A stretch of DNA of 64,000 nt from Ridgeia piscesae (GCA_025642075.2 JAODUO010001227.1:25001-89000); one strand, 5' to 3'; shown: positions 14,060 through 27,500, counted from the stretch's first letter. The notes: generated by a model not told the origin, from the sequence alone. Numbers and translations: made by a program.

Positions 14060-15109
14060 ATCATTGTAACCTTGGCGCGGAGGTGCGGAGCGGTGGCGCG
14101 GTGGCGCGGTGGAGCGGTGGCGCGATGGAGCGGTGGCGCGGTGGAGCGGTGGAGCGGTGGAGCGGTGGAGCGGTGGCGCGGTGGAGCGGTGGCGCGGTGG
14201 AGCGGTGGCGCGGTGGAGCGGTGGCGCGGTGGAGCGGTGGCGCGATGGAGCGGTGGCGCGGTGGAGCGGTGGAGCGGTGGAGCGGTGGAGCGGTGGAGCG
14301 GTGGAGCGGTGGAGCGGTGGACGCGGTGGAGCGGTGGCGCGGTGGAGCGGTGGCGCGGTGGAGCGGTGGAGCGGTGGAGCGGTGGAGCGGTGGAGCGGTG
14401 GCGCGGTGGAGCGGTGGCGCGGTGGAGCGGTGGCGCGGTGGACGCGGTGGAGCGGTGGCGCGGTGGAGCGGTGGAGCGGTGGAGCGGTGGCGCGGTGGAG
14501 CGGTGGCGCGGTGGAGCGGTGGAGCGGTGGAGCGGTGGAGCGGTGGCGCGGTGGCGCGGTGGCGCGGTGGCGCGGTGGCGCGGTGGAGCGGTGGAGCGGT
14601 GGCGCGGTGCGCGGTGGGGCGGTGGCGCGGTGGAGCGGTGGCGCCGTGGAGCGGTGGCGTGGTGGAGCGGTGGCGCGGTGGCGTGGTGGAGCGGTGGCGC
14701 GGTGGGACGGTGGGCGGTGGCGCGGTGGCGCGGTGGCGCGGTGGCGCGGTGGAGCGGTGGCGCGGTGGAGCGGTGGCGCGGTGGAGCGGTGGAGCGGAGG
14801 CTTGAGAGGTATTTTGAGAGGAGGAGGAGTAGGGTTAGGGTTAGAGGAGGAGAAGGAGGAGAATCAACACAAGTCAAGTTGTCCGACGAAGCATGAGGTC
14901 CCCAATTAGACAGTCAGTAGAGAATTATGTGATTCAACTGTCGTGTCTGTTGACGTTCTTTACGGTGTTGGTCGTTCCATTGTTAATCGAGGTTAATGTT
15001 AATTCACGTGTTTCTTCACGCGTGAGACTTGGGGGAGAGCGGAGCTAATTGTAACACGGGTAGTTGTAACATAGGACTTGCAGACAAACTGATTACGCAA
15101 ATTATTCAA
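14060..15109 (+). mobile_element. Dispersed element, copy B, carrying the long 8-bp minisatellite
   Basis: The right arm (about 14815-15109) is the reverse complement of 3571-3860, with only scattered differences. The left part is the expanded minisatellite. The left boundary motif TCATTGTAAC..TTGGCG matches the reverse complement of the end of copy A. Copy A carries about 120 bp of minisatellite and copy B about 710 bp, so the array has expanded or contracted since duplication. Both copies sit beside dinucleotide tracts. Confidence 0.75.
14085..14800. repeat. GC-rich minisatellite of GCGGTGGA / GCGGTGGC units
   Basis: About 89 tandem 8-bp units that differ mainly at the last base, with rare GACGCGGTGG insertions. 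Because 24 bases encode 8 residues and the units lack stops, long frames are open on both strands (266-329 codons) with Ala/Val/Glu/Arg/Trp or His/Arg/Ser/Thr/Pro repeats. Nothing indicates that these are translated. Confidence 0.95.
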
Positions 15110-15420
15110 TTGGAGAAGTTGATATGGCGCTCGACAACCACAGTTTCAATACGTTATGCTGATATAATAGTGCGAAAATCTTCGTCCTTGCCGTCACCAA
15201 ATTGTTATCTTCAGCAATCAAAATAGCTTATGCTGACGACAAGTTACCGTTTTTTAGACGTTGTCAACAATAGTGCTGTCACATACCATATAATTGGTAA
15301 TCATAAGTGTCCGTTGTTTTTATTTTGTTAGTTTCGTATTTGTTGTCGGTAAAACACGGTAGACACCAAAATAACTTAACATGACTGATACGCTGTAAAA
15401 CATATTATTCAAACTTTATA

Positions 15421-17700
15421 ACAGACGATCTAGCCCTAATAACTGAAGAAACAGAGCAGGCACAAGATGTACCAACACGCCTAAAAACAAGAAGCAGGAA
15501 AAGTCGGCCTACACTGCAATGCAAAGAAAGCAGAAATTCAAGCATTCAACCATGATACACCGATAGGGTAACCTGGGGCAGCCCGGCCCCCCTAAGGGAA
15601 AAGTTGTGTATTTTTGTGTCCTTAACTTGTCGATGCAGTAATAGTGTTAAGGTATATATATACGTTGTGTATGACACATGTCTCTGAACGATTGAATAAC
15701 CAAAACGTAAGTTATAACAAGTTTAAAATTTGCTCCAATAAAACCGTATTGCCCCATGCTTGGGGTAAAACGGCCCCTCGCCTGGGGTAAAACGGCCACT
15801 CGCCTATTTACTCTAATATTAGGTTTCACCGTTGTAATGATATAAAAACAATGTGTTTTATCCATTATTTATTTAAACCGTCATTAAGTACTACTATTAT
15901 TATCACTCATCCTGAACAGAAATAATCACCACTCCGCATATATTATTCATTCTTGTGTCCGTGTTCTATTGCTTCTTCGACAATACGACACGGTCACATA
16001 ATACTGATAATATTTGTTGCACTTCCCGGTTTCCTACCTATCAGCTTCTGTCTGTATTATTCGACATTACGATCACCTTTGGCATCTGCATCATCACAGA
16101 CCTTAAAATCACTATAGTGTTGAACATATTATACTAAAGTAATGGCATGCAGAAATTGCAGATAATTCGCGGCAGATACGATAGCCTAATCTTCAATCGA
16201 AACCACTCATCATTAATTATAATATGTCAATAAAATTACAGTTGTCATTACAAGCAATATTCTGCATTATCATTACACTCGTCACTGAAAACACTCATCA
16301 GCTTTGGAATTTGCATCATCACAAGCCTTAAAATAATTAATATATTATATTAACGAATGGCTTGCAGATACTCTATTGTCTAATCACACTCTGACTCGCG
16401 GTTGGGACACACGAAATACGGGAGCCCTGGTGTGCACTCACTGTGAGCCCAATTCTTGCATTCTTGGCATTGAACCCAGACTTCTCGTGGCTGACTGCAA
16501 CTGAATGGTTCTCCGCACACCACACACGGCCATTCCTCTTCATCGCTGCTTTCGTCGACTTTCTTTCACGTTTTATTTACATTATTGTGTATGCTATAAA
16601 TACATCACAGCTTTGTTACGTTTACATACCATATTCGTACTTCATGGCGAGGCAAGACGGCCCCAGGGCCGTTTTGCCCCGTTCTGACAGGGCCGTCTTA
16701 CCCCATACACACAAGTGCCGACTTTTTTTACCTTCACATGTAATCCTTTAATATCGCTCCCATTTCGATTAAAGTCATTGAAAACGTGTATAGATGTAAG
16801 TGCACTAATACCAGTCGCTGGCTTATCATCACACGGTGGACATGTTAGCATCGATTTGACCGAAGAGTGATTATTAGATCACAGGGTATGCAAACTTTTA
16901 AAGTAGGTTTTTGAACTTACTTTTAATAGCGTTTGGCATTGCGGTCGGTAAGAGTATTCGCTAGGTTGCGGCATCATGTTCCACTATTCAACGTTAGTTT
17001 ATGTTCACTCGTTTGGCAGATAAGACGGGGGGTCGTATTACCCCCAGGGGCCGTTTTGCCCCAGGTTACCCTAACTGTAAACTCAAGGGATGGAACAATA
17101 TTAAAAATCATTGAAAACTTTAAATACTTAGAAGCATGGATCGAGAACACAGACAAAGACTTCAAAGTAAGAAAAGCTCTTACTTGGAGTGCCTGTCACA
17201 AACTACGAAAGATATGGAAGTCAAAACTGTCAAAAAGGATAAAAATCAGACTGTTTATTGCTACCGTCGAATCATTTCTACTATATTGTGCGGAAACGTG
17301 GATAATAACACAAACTATGAAAAAGCAACTTGACGGTTGTTACACTAGAATGCTACGGATGGCCCTTAATGTCTCATGGAAACAACACATACCCAACATA
17401 CAACTATAATTATGGTGAATTACCGCCAGTATCCACCAAAGTACAACAAAGAAGAATGCGGTTCGCTGGGCATTGTGTCAGACACGATGATGAAGTCGCC
17501 AACAAACTTGTCCTGTGGCAGCCAACGGATTGGCAAGCGAACCGGGGAAGGCAAACATGACTTATGTTGTGAACCTGCTGCAAGATACAGGGCTGGGAAA
17601 CACAAGTGAACTGCAGACAATCATGATGGACAGAGGGTGCTGGAAGGGTTGTGTGAAATCCACTCCGATTTGCGGCACGTCACGATTGCGCAACACTTAG
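15421..17700 (+). pseudogene. Decayed non-LTR retrotransposon reverse transcriptase, split by a DNA element
   Basis: The 5' piece (15421-15564) encodes a mutated catalytic motif (T-D-D-L in place of a Y-A-D-D-type motif), then ALITEETEQAQD. After a frameshift it reads AGKVGLHCNAKKAEIQAF. The 3' piece (about 17074-17700) continues with the RT thumb and C-terminal region: ENFKYLEAWIE, KVRKALTWSACHKLRKIWKS, FIATVESFLLYCAETW, RRMRFAGHCVRHDDE and GLGNTSELQTIMMDR, with frameshifts at about 17400 and 17560. Between them lies a complete TIR-bearing element. The clade could not be fixed by eye. It is inactive because of frameshifts and a missing 5' region. Confidence 0.85.
15566..17071. mobile_element. 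1.5-kb TA-flanked DNA element inserted in the LINE
   Basis: The left end GGGTAACCTGGGGCA (15566-15580) is the exact reverse complement of the right end (17057-17071). A TA dinucleotide flanks each side (15564-15565 and 17072-17073), consistent with a TA target duplication as in Tc1/mariner-like elements. Subterminal blocks of GGGGTAAAACGGCCCC type recur near 15760-15795 and 16650-16710. The interior has no recognisable transposase, so it is probably non-autonomous. Removing it restores continuity of the surrounding reverse-transcriptase remnant, which confirms the boundaries. Confidence 0.85.
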
Positions 17701-18410
17701 GGGGTGGGGTATATTTTCGGCTCGTGTTTGCGTATAATGTAGCACTATTTTATTATTGCTTGGCACTATTCAGTAGGTAAATGAATGTACACCATTTTGA
17801 TATATTACATGAATATATTGATTACATATCAAGGTAATTATAACTCCTGTTGTGTGATGTCAATAGCGATACCGAAACAATTTTTCGACATATTGTCCAA
17901 TGTTTTGTACATGGCTTCCTAAAAATAAATGTATCAATACGATATTGACATAAATATTAAATATCGTCATTCATAATTATTTAATACTATAATTAAGTGT
18001 GTTGTTATACATCTACTGTGAAAATCTAGAAAGAGAAATATATGCAACGCGGCCATTTAGAGACCACATAGGCATGAAAGTAAATGCAATTTTCGGAGTG
18101 AGGTACACTGATTTGAGAGGGTTGCCCTCTGAAATATTATTAAGGAACGTTTGAAGTTTAGAAAACGATAGGGCAACCAAAAATAGCACGAGTACGTTGT
18201 CCACTTCGACCCCCATGCGCCCCGACTATAGGCCTATATGGCGAGCGATAACGCGCTACAACCTCAACGCCGGAGTCCACAGTACAAATTGCGAACCACC
18301 GTCGGGTTTATTGAAAGCAGTACAGCCTCTATATCGGCTAGTACACCTTCGACCAGCAGGGACCTTCGCAGTCCGCACTGTGATTTGTCTAGGATGTGCA
18401 AACATAGGTC
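17701..18410. other. Unassigned AT-rich stretch
   Basis: Nothing recognisable was seen. The first few hundred bases may be the untranslated tail of the LINE. Confidence 0.35.
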
Positions 18411-18545
18411 ACACACACACCCGCGCATACACTCACACGCACGCACATACATACAAACACACACACACACACGCGCACGCACGCACGCACGCACGCACAT
18501 ACCCGCGCATACACACTCAAACGAAACGCACGCACACCATTACAC
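18411..18545. repeat. Compound (CA)n/(CGCA)n microsatellite
   Basis: Irregular CA and ACGC repeats with ATAC interruptions. Confidence 0.9.
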
Positions 18546-20102
18546 ACATAAAATGACAGACATTCAATTCTGATCCAGGCCTAGCCCCCTGCTAACGTCA
18601 GTGTTCAAAATAATTATTACGTAATGTAGAAGAACAATACATAGACATGCGTCAGAATGAGCGGTATATTCCTAGGGGGTCAGGAAGGGGGCTGAGTCAC
18701 AGCTTCGGTGTCTCCAAAAGTACGACCAAGAAAGAGTTGTTCCATCATAGCTGTGTAGAGAACTCGCCAGGATTCGCTGTGGCCGATTACGTCAGTACCA
18801 GGTTTAATTTATTTTAAACCTCTTTGTGTGGTCAGCCTGGGGTCATCTGATATAATTGTGGTTGATTTCAGCCACACGGTGCTCGTATTATAAGCAGTTT
18901 TTAGGACGTGAATGACCATTATTGGGATACCCACCAGTCGTGTATCCGCCTTAAAATTGGGGCGGATATTTGGGCTGTTCTCACGGCTGACGCAGTAGTG
19001 ACTGGCAAAATCAATTAATTATTTTTGTTTTTTATTTCGACTCCGCTCACTTCCACGGTTTGCGGAGATGACCAGCCAGCGACATGTAGCGCAGCACACC
19101 TATCACTGGCTTCCGAGGATGGGTCATGCGAAAGAAATAATGTGTCACAAGAGGGAAAGACGAGAGTCACCCATCGATCTCCGCGCGCACATTCCAACAG
19201 ATGTTGCAAGACGCCAGTCCGCTGTGTTACTGGAAGATATATAAAAACGAATTCTGTGACTTCACATTTGTCATTTACGTAACATTTTATTTGCATTAGT
19301 AGGCCTATGTTAAAGTGTCGAAGCTAGGCGGGGGGCTTTGGTGGGCGATGACGAGTTAGAATTAGCTCCAATACTTAGGAAATCGGACCCCTAGGCTTTT
19401 TGGGTGCAGATGAATGTTTTTGATGCAAAGTATTTTTGGTGGTTTCCTAAAATTATAAGCGGTTCTTTTTAATGTGAACCTCGATCATGTGTAATTATAT
19501 GTATAATTAGTGGTATGTTACGACATAATTATTTTAGGCCTACGACACACGTACCATACTGGTCTACAGCATTTCTAACAAACGTTAGTCTTTATAGCCA
19601 CCCGTCTAACATCCGGTCTACTGCAATAAACAACTACACGAGTGCCAACATCAACAGAACAACTTCGTGTTTACGACATGTTCACGAACAAAGCGGAACT
19701 CGGAAGTTTTTCATCTGCCCCCGCATTAATACAGGGATCGGCTCCGAAACTGTGCGTGTGTTCGGTGCGTCTGGTTTGTCGCAGAGACAGCGGTCCATAT
19801 CACGTCAGCGGACGGAGACGACCCCGAGGTGACACTAAATCACTGTCATTGACGTCCTGCTGAGTCTTCATAGGCAGGCCCAGCGGGGGCGGGTAGGGGC
19901 GAACAGCGAGACAACTATAACCGTATGAATTAATTAATGCGCTTAAACATGTGATGATTGAGTGAGTTATTCTAAGAAAACCATGTTGACGTATATAATT
20001 TTAGACGTTACGCATCTTGTTAAAACAAGAAAAACAATCTCGTTCTCAAATAAGAAACGCTCTTGTTATTTCAAGATATCATATGTAATATATATCTTGA
20101 AA
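18546..20102. other. Unassigned stretch
   Basis: No gene, RNA or repeat was recognised. Short overlapping frames on both strands near 19015-19296 and 19515-19863 have no recognisable motif and no splice context. Confidence 0.35.
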
Positions 20103-20159
20103 TGACACACGCACACGCACACGCACACGACACCACACGCACACGCACACGCACACACA

Positions 20160-20219
<60 letters not shown>

Positions 20220-20252
20220 ACCACACACACACACACACACACACACACACCA
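20103..20252. repeat. (CA)n microsatellite
   Basis: About 150 bp of CA repeat with CGCA and CCAC interruptions. Confidence 0.97.
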
Positions 20253-21359
20253 CACATATATTATACTACTTTAATTGTTAATTATGTCATGATAATAATT
20301 ATTTAAGGTATTTTACATAATAAGATATATCAATTATTTCAAGAAATCATAAGACAGCTTTGGTGCATGCGTGAGTATATGGGTGTGTGACTTCGTGATT
20401 GTGTGCGTATGATATGCGTTTGCGAGCCGCGTGTATGTTCGTAGGTGCGTCATCCAGTCAGTCTCTCTAGCTCCTATAGCTCCGTCCCTCACTCCCACCC
20501 TCCTTATAAACCACACCCCCTCACTCTAGTATACGTACACGTGTGTCTCTGTCTAGAAGCTTCCCATCATGCGTGCGTGATCTGAGTTGCCAATCTAGAA
20601 TATATCAACACAGAGTATATACAAATGTATACTGAGTCTATAGGTAACCTAAATTTAGTGATACATATAAAAACAATTAATGTTATAATTGTGAAAATGT
20701 CAAGGGGCTCGATGTTCTGCCTAGAATTAGATACCAACAAGTTAGTCGGTAATACCAATAACAAAGATTAGACACTCGAAACGATCTAGCCATTTATTAT
20801 AGGTCGATCCTACCAGCAAAATCAATTATTAAAAAAAGTAAAAACACAATGTGCTGCTCTCTACCGGCTACTGTTTTATGGTGGTTAATTCAAACATCCC
20901 GACAGGTGGCGGGTATGTTTCTGGAAAGTCGTTCTCTGACTCCGGGCCTTCGGGACTGGTGGCGGGAAGAAGATGGTCCCGTGGGATGAGACTATATTCT
21001 GGATAGTCGATGGGTCAGCACCCTGAATTGACACGCCCCCACACATATTTACAAACAGACGAGAGCCTAATGCGTCATACTTCCACGTATTCCTATTTGA
21101 ACTCGTGATAGTACCAACTGTCCAGCGCGCCAGATCCGTCTCCGAGTTAATCTCAAATTTCATGGTACAAAGTTCGGGTAACTAGGAAGAGAAGCCGGTT
21201 TCCTTCCAATGTATCAATTCACTATTAGCTGTCATTAAAGTCAGCTGTTGATTATTAGCCTTTTTAGTAAATCTTTTCACTGAAACAACTTAATAATATG
21301 CGAAAGATTTACTTCTGCGACGGAATCGAAAACATCGTGATGGGAACCACATTTTTTCG
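20253..21359. other. Unassigned stretch with one doubtful minus-strand frame
   Basis: A minus-strand frame of 92 codons (21163 down to 20885) begins ATGAAATTTGAG and has ordinary amino-acid composition, but no motif or partner exon was recognised. Otherwise nothing is visible. It could be a divergent upstream gene exon or chance. Confidence 0.25.
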
Positions 21360-21470
21360 CTGTCCGTCAAATGCGCACTATATTGTTGGTCGTAGGGATG
21401 ACGATGCGACACCTACGATTAACCCGCGGGATAAATAGCCGGGGGAGACGTAAACAGCACTTGCAGAAAA
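21360..21470 (+). promoter_or_regulatory. Candidate promoter of the A2M-family gene
   Basis: Local GC and CpG content rises sharply compared with the AT-rich surroundings (about 21360-21700). A TATA-like ATAAATA lies at 21431-21437, about 40 bases before the proposed start codon. If it acts as a TATA box, the 5' untranslated region would be only about 10 bases. The start codon context is AAAAATGTC. The assignment depends on exon 1 being correct. Confidence 0.3.
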
Positions 21471-21541
21471 ATGTCGGGGTTTTGCAGGTGTCTCCTGCGC
21501 GCGCTCGTGGCGTCTCTGTTTGCTGGCGGCGCCGGCGTTTA
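21471..21541 (+). CDS. A2M-family exon 1 (candidate): signal peptide, residues 1-23
   Basis: ATG at 21471 opens a short frame with an Arg-containing start followed by a hydrophobic Leu/Ala/Val stretch and small residues, like a secretory signal. If spliced at GTAAAC (21542) the exon ends in phase 2. That is exactly what exon 2 needs, and the joined codon TA+C encodes Tyr, leading into [12 protein letters not shown] stronger-looking GTAAGT lies 7 bases downstream (21549), but using it would include in-frame TAG and TAA. The 9.4-kb gap to exon 2 makes this a candidate only. Confidence 0.45.
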
Positions 21542-24500
21542 GTAAACGGTAAGTGCTTCGTCGTTCATTCGGCCGCCAGATTGGTGGTAAAGGGAACGTT
21601 GTCCCTGTTTGAGTTTGACATTGCTGCCTGGAAAGACCTGTCAATAATCCGTCGAGAGAAGCCAGGTGTTCGGGTGGGTTGGTGGACTTTGCGCTGCCGA
21701 TGCCATGAGTATGACATGTCAAAGGCAAAGCGCAGCTGTTTCTATTGATGCAAGGCTAAGCTAGCCTGACCTAGCTTACCGTAGGCCTTGACAGTACATT
21801 GGCATTCTTGTGATACTTTCAGTTGGGCTTGTGTTATTCCAAACTTGGTTTTATGAGTTGACGCTTATTGTGTATCTAATCTAGTCATAAATTTCTTGCG
21901 ATAACCAGGCCATTTGTCAGTTTCTCACAGTATTATTTAAACATGATGTACAAGTGCGGAAACTAAGTTTTGTTAGACGATGTTGCATCAATTTATTTTA
22001 ATACTGCGATAAACAGAAAGTGCGTGTCGCAAGCGCGCTAGTTTTGACTAAGTCTAAGCGCTATTTTTAGCACTCTGGCGACTTTTCCTCTAGAGTCTAG
22101 GTGGATTAATGCATAGACATACGCTGATCATTCATTAATATATTGCTTTCTACTGCTTGATTTGTAGTTTACTAATTGAAACATTTATAGCAACATTAAT
22201 AATAATTATAATGCATACGTGATAAACTCAAATTCTTTTCATACAAATGTTACACCCACTGTAAAATAAATGAACAACAATTACAAACTAGTCGAGTTTA
22301 GTAGTATTATAGGTGCCCAAGACCATTCTTTTATTGAAGTAATAAACTGAGCAATACCATAATTTAATGTATAGCTGCTGAAAATAAAGAATATACATAT
22401 ATAGTAATGATATTATAATGATATAAGGTAATTAAATTAGGTGATACAAACTTGGTCCATGTTGTGGGCTTCATAACTAAATAAATTAATAGTAATATAA
22501 TATACCTATACAGATTGGTGGAAGCTTAAATCACTGTCAAAGACGACTTCGAACAGGATCAGATGGTAATATGTTATTTTACATTACCATGAAACTTAAC
22601 TGGAAAGTCCTTGACAACCTTCTCACATTTTATTTGTATCAATAATAATTAGATCAGTTATCTGTTCAAAATAACATGACATAATGCAGTTATGGCTTAA
22701 TATGAGACCTGGCAGCTGTCTATAAGACTGACCAATGACAGGCCTAAACTGACAAGAACAACTTACAAAAACTAGAGAAGGTGGACTATTAATGACACTT
22801 GTTATGCACTGAGACCAAGAACTAGAGAAGGTGGACTATTAATGACACTTGTTATGCACTGAGACCAAGAACTAGAGAAGGTGGACTATTAATGACACTT
22901 GTTATGCACTGAGACCAAGAACTAGAGAAGTTGGACTATTAATGACACTTGTTATGCACTGAGACCAAGAACTAGAGAAGGTGGACTATTAATGACACTT
23001 GTTATGCACTGAGACCAAGAACTAGAGAAGGTGGACTATTAATGACACTTGTTATGCACTGAGACACATAAAATGGTCAGTATTGGCTGTGATCAAAGTG
23101 AATGACTTCCACACAATCAGTCCATGCACTAAGAGGTATGATTAAATTTAATTAAACACTGGCAAATAATTATTTCTGACAAAGAACCTGCATGCAGTAA
23201 GCAACGCCAGCTGTAATTTTGACTCGTACTAAAAAGATTACTCACATGTTGTTAACCTTTAATAATACTTGATGTAATAGTATGCATGGAATGGTATTAT
23301 ATTGAAATACCTCAGAGATAACAAACACTAAACTTTGGAATTGTTTAGTACTGCACAAGCGTGTAGATTCTGTTATCTATAGATAACAGAAATGCCAAAA
23401 AAGTTGATGGAAACAGATGAAAAAAAGAATTTAGCTGCTATGTTATCCTGTAAGCGTGTACCCCTGATAGTAAACAATGGATGCAGTTTACATTAGCAAT
23501 ATCATATTTCACATTGTGGACAGGAAAATTATGAGATTGTAGTCAATAGTAACAATTGCACATACATGTAGTTGATTACTTTTTTACTACTGATACATGT
23601 GACTAATAAATATCTGCGCCTGCATGATATTTATTTAATGGAAAATGTCACCCTACTTGCGTCATATGTCACACCAATTCACACCATACATTTATATTTA
23701 TTTGGAGAGGGATCACTCTTGTGGTAATGTAGAGTGAGTGAGTGAGTGAGTGAGTGAGTGAGTGAGTGAGTGAGTGAGTGAGTGAGTGAGTGAGTGAGTG
23801 AGTGAGTGAGTGAGTGAGTGAGTGAGTGGTGGTGAGTGGTGAGTGAGTGAGTGAGTGAGTGAGTGAGTGAGTGAGTGAGTGAGTGAGTGAGTGAGTGAGT
23901 GAGTGAGTGAGTGAGTGAGTGAGTGAGTGAGTGAGTGAGTGAGTGAGTGAGTGAGTGAGTGAGTGAGTGAGTGAGTGAGTGCGTGCGTGCGTGCGTGCGT
24001 GCGTGCGTTTCAAATGAAATATATTTTTTGAAATAATAAAATGTGCCCTGTTATTACTAGTTTCCCATTTGGGAGCATGTAGGGAGTTAAGGAACACATC
24101 TGGACAGTGTGGGGAAGCATACTTATGTTCAGGATGTGTTGATGCACATTCCGAGGGATGCACAGTTTCAGCTAATTTTCAGTTATTTATTCAGGATACA
24201 AGTCTACTACAAGCCCTTAATTTGAAACTTTGTTGTTTTGAAACACCTTGAGATGCACGGTGAATGATTTGGGAGCCAATGACCACAGCAACATGGACAC
24301 TGGATAGTTAGTGTAAGACACTGGAAGAATGAGGACAGGAGGATAAGTAATGATCTTACAAGATCTCTCTTAACCCATTTAATCCGGAATACGATTCTAG
24401 TCGTAGTTATCCTTTTAATCTGGAATATGATTCTAGTTGTAGTTACCCTTTTTATCCGGAATACGATTCTAGTCGTAGTTACCCTTTTTATCTGGAATAC

Positions 24501-27500
24501 GATTCTAGTCGTAGTTACCCTTTTTATCCGGAATACGATTCTAGTCGTAGTTACCCTTTTTATCTGGAATACGATTCTAGTCGTAGTTACCCTTTTTATC
24601 CGGAATACGATTCTAGTCGTAGTTACCCTTTTTATCTGGAATACGATTCTAGTCGTAGTTATCCTTTTTATCCGGTGAAAGTGAAATCAAAGATGGCATC
24701 GAGTCACGGACTGTTAAATATTGACGTATTTTGAAGGATAACTCCGCTAATTTACTTCATACTGGTGATGACAAAGAGGCAGACAAGTGGATACACGATA
24801 TAAGATGGACGGTTAGGGTATTTGATGAGAAATTTGTCTGTGAACTTTGTGAAGACATACTTTGAAGCCATCGAAGTGGGGTCAACTGACAACGGCATAC
24901 ATTTTCGCCCACCTTGCACCACGCTACATTTTTTGCGCCAACAAAGTTAATGTTATTTCCAGCAACAGTAACTACTTCATAAATAAAGTGACATTGAAAT
25001 GTTGACCAAAGTTGTTACTTTAGAGTACTTCTTCATCAGTTATAAGAAATGAGCCACCAAATTATACATCGTTCACAAATTATTTCACAAATTTGCATAA
25101 TTCTGCTCAGCGATGCCAGATGTTGGAAATTCAATTGACTGACATTATTTAAAAAAAATTACATAATGAGATTATTATCCAAGATATGTGGACAAGTTGT
25201 ATGCCTTTGTTTTCAGCAGAGAGTAATGCATAAAATAAACTCAACTTGCTCATTGACATGTTGCTTCCTTCACTGTGAAAATGTCAGGTAAAAAGTAATG
25301 TGACAAATTTCAACATAAGTTTGAATTTATTGGGCACAAGTCCACTAGTCATGCCCAACTTGAGTCAGAAGTAATGTAAAAACGGAAAAGCGGGTATGAA
25401 GATGTTGCCAGCAGTGCTAAGCAGGCACGTGCAAGCAGCACTGGTCGGCAGGGTAGTGTGCTTAAGTCTTCACACAGACTCCCTTCACCTCCAGCCTGAT
25501 GGTCAGTATGGTCAGCTAGGGACTTTCGTTTGCCAAGTACATCCCCAGCTGCAGCTGGCTGAACAAGTGACATGATGACATGACGTCCTCACGAGACTGG
25601 TCTTGCCAGGCTGCTGCTGAGCTTTTGGTGGTGCAGCTTTTTCCAGATGTCTGCAGATGTACCTCTTGTCTGTGAGACATTTAACATACGTAAACATTTT
25701 CAAACATCTTCATGCATTTGACTCTTCCATGCTTAACCATCCATGCACCTCTGAGTGAGTGTAAAATAGTGAAACTGGTGAAACAGAAAAACATTTAAAA
25801 TCTACACTGCCTATATAGCAATGTCATTAACAACAGTTATGATGATGTACATCACATGACTCTAAACCTTGTGTTAGGAAAACTGTGACCTGCATGTATT
25901 AGTATTAGGAATGAAGTACCCTGGGGTAGTCGTGCAGTAGGTCCTGTATCATAGTTTGTTATTACTATGTTTTGACAATTATGCTGAATATAACGAAGTG
26001 AAAAGTATCATTGTTATGAATAATAACTACATAGTTAAAAGTAGTACTTAGTAAAAAATTGTACTAGGCAAAACTACTGCTACCTGAAAAATTACTCAAT
26101 TACAGTTCCAGTCCTACTTCATTACATACCACCATTGGTGGCAAAACACTTAAATTTAATAATTATTGAAAAAGGGTTAATTGTGGAGAAGGTGAGAGAA
26201 GTGTGGAGACTGAACTGTGGATGATATATCCAGAGAAGGGGTGAATTATGGAGGATGTATCCAGAGAAGGGGTGAATTGTGGAGGATGTATCCAGCGAAG
26301 GGGTGAATTGTGGAGGATGTATCCAGAGAAGGGGTGAATTGTGGAGGATGTATCCAGAGAAGGGGTGAATTGTGGAGGATGTATCCAGAGAAGGGGTGAA
26401 TTGTGGAGGATGTATCCAGAGAAGGGGTGAATTGTGGAGGATGTATCCAGAGAAGGGTGAATTGTGGAGATGTATCCAGAGAAGGGGTGAATTGTGGAGC
26501 ATGTATCCAGAGAAGGGGTGAATTGTGGAGGATGTATCCAGAGAAGGGGTGAATTGTGGAGGATGTATCCAGAGAAGGGGTGAATTGTGGAGGATGTATC
26601 CAGAGAAGGGTTGAATTGTGGAGCATGTATCCAGAGAAGGGTTGAATTGTGGAGCATGTATCCAGAGAAGGGGTGAATTGTGGAGGATGTATCCAGAGAA
26701 GGGGTGAATTGTGGAGGATGTATCCAGAGAAGGGGTGAATTGTGGAGGATGTATCCAGAGAAGGGGTGAATTGTGGAGGATGTATCCAGAGAAGGGGTGA
26801 ATTGTGGAGGATGTATCCAGAGAAGGGGTGAATTGTGGAGGATGTATCCAGAGAAGGGGTGAATTGTGGAGGATGTATCCAGAGAAGGGTGAATTGTGGA
26901 GGATGTATCCAGAGAAGGGGTGAATTGTGGAGGATGTATCCAGAGAAGGGGTGAATTGTGGAGGATGTATCCAGAGAAGGGGTGAATTGTGGAGGATGTA
27001 TCCAGAGAAGGGTGAATTGTGGAGGATGTATCCAGAAAAGGGTGAATTGTGGAGGATGTATCCAGAGAAGGGTGAATTGTGGAGGATGTATCCAGAGAAG
27101 GGGTGAATTGTGGAGGATGTATCCAGAGAAGGGTGAATTGTGGAGGATGTATCCAGAGAAGGGTGAATTGTGGAGGATGTATCCAGAGAAGGGGTGAATT
27201 GTGGAGGATGTATCCAGAGAAGGGTGAATTGTGGAGGATGTATCCAGAGAAGGTGAATTGTGGAGGATGTATCCAGAGAAGGGGTGAATTGTGGAGGATG
27301 TATCCAGAGAAGGGGTGAATTGTGGAGGATGTATCCAGAGAAGGGTGAATTGTGGAGGATGTATCCAGAGAAGGGGTGAATTGTGGAGGATGTATCCAGA
27401 GAAGGGGTGAATTGTGGAGGATGTATCCAGAGAAGGGGTGAATTGTAGAGGATGTATCCAGAGAAGGGGTGAATTGTGGAGGATGTATCCAGAGAAGGGT

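Noticed and set aside
21371..21748. 125-codon plus-strand frame through the CpG-rich region
   Set aside because: Arg-rich with no motif, and it overlaps the proposed signal-peptide exon in another frame. It is probably open only because of high GC content.
25349..25703. piggyBac transposase remnant on the minus strand
   Set aside because: Two short frames lie next to the truncated TTAA element, but no motif of the transposase could be recognised with confidence.
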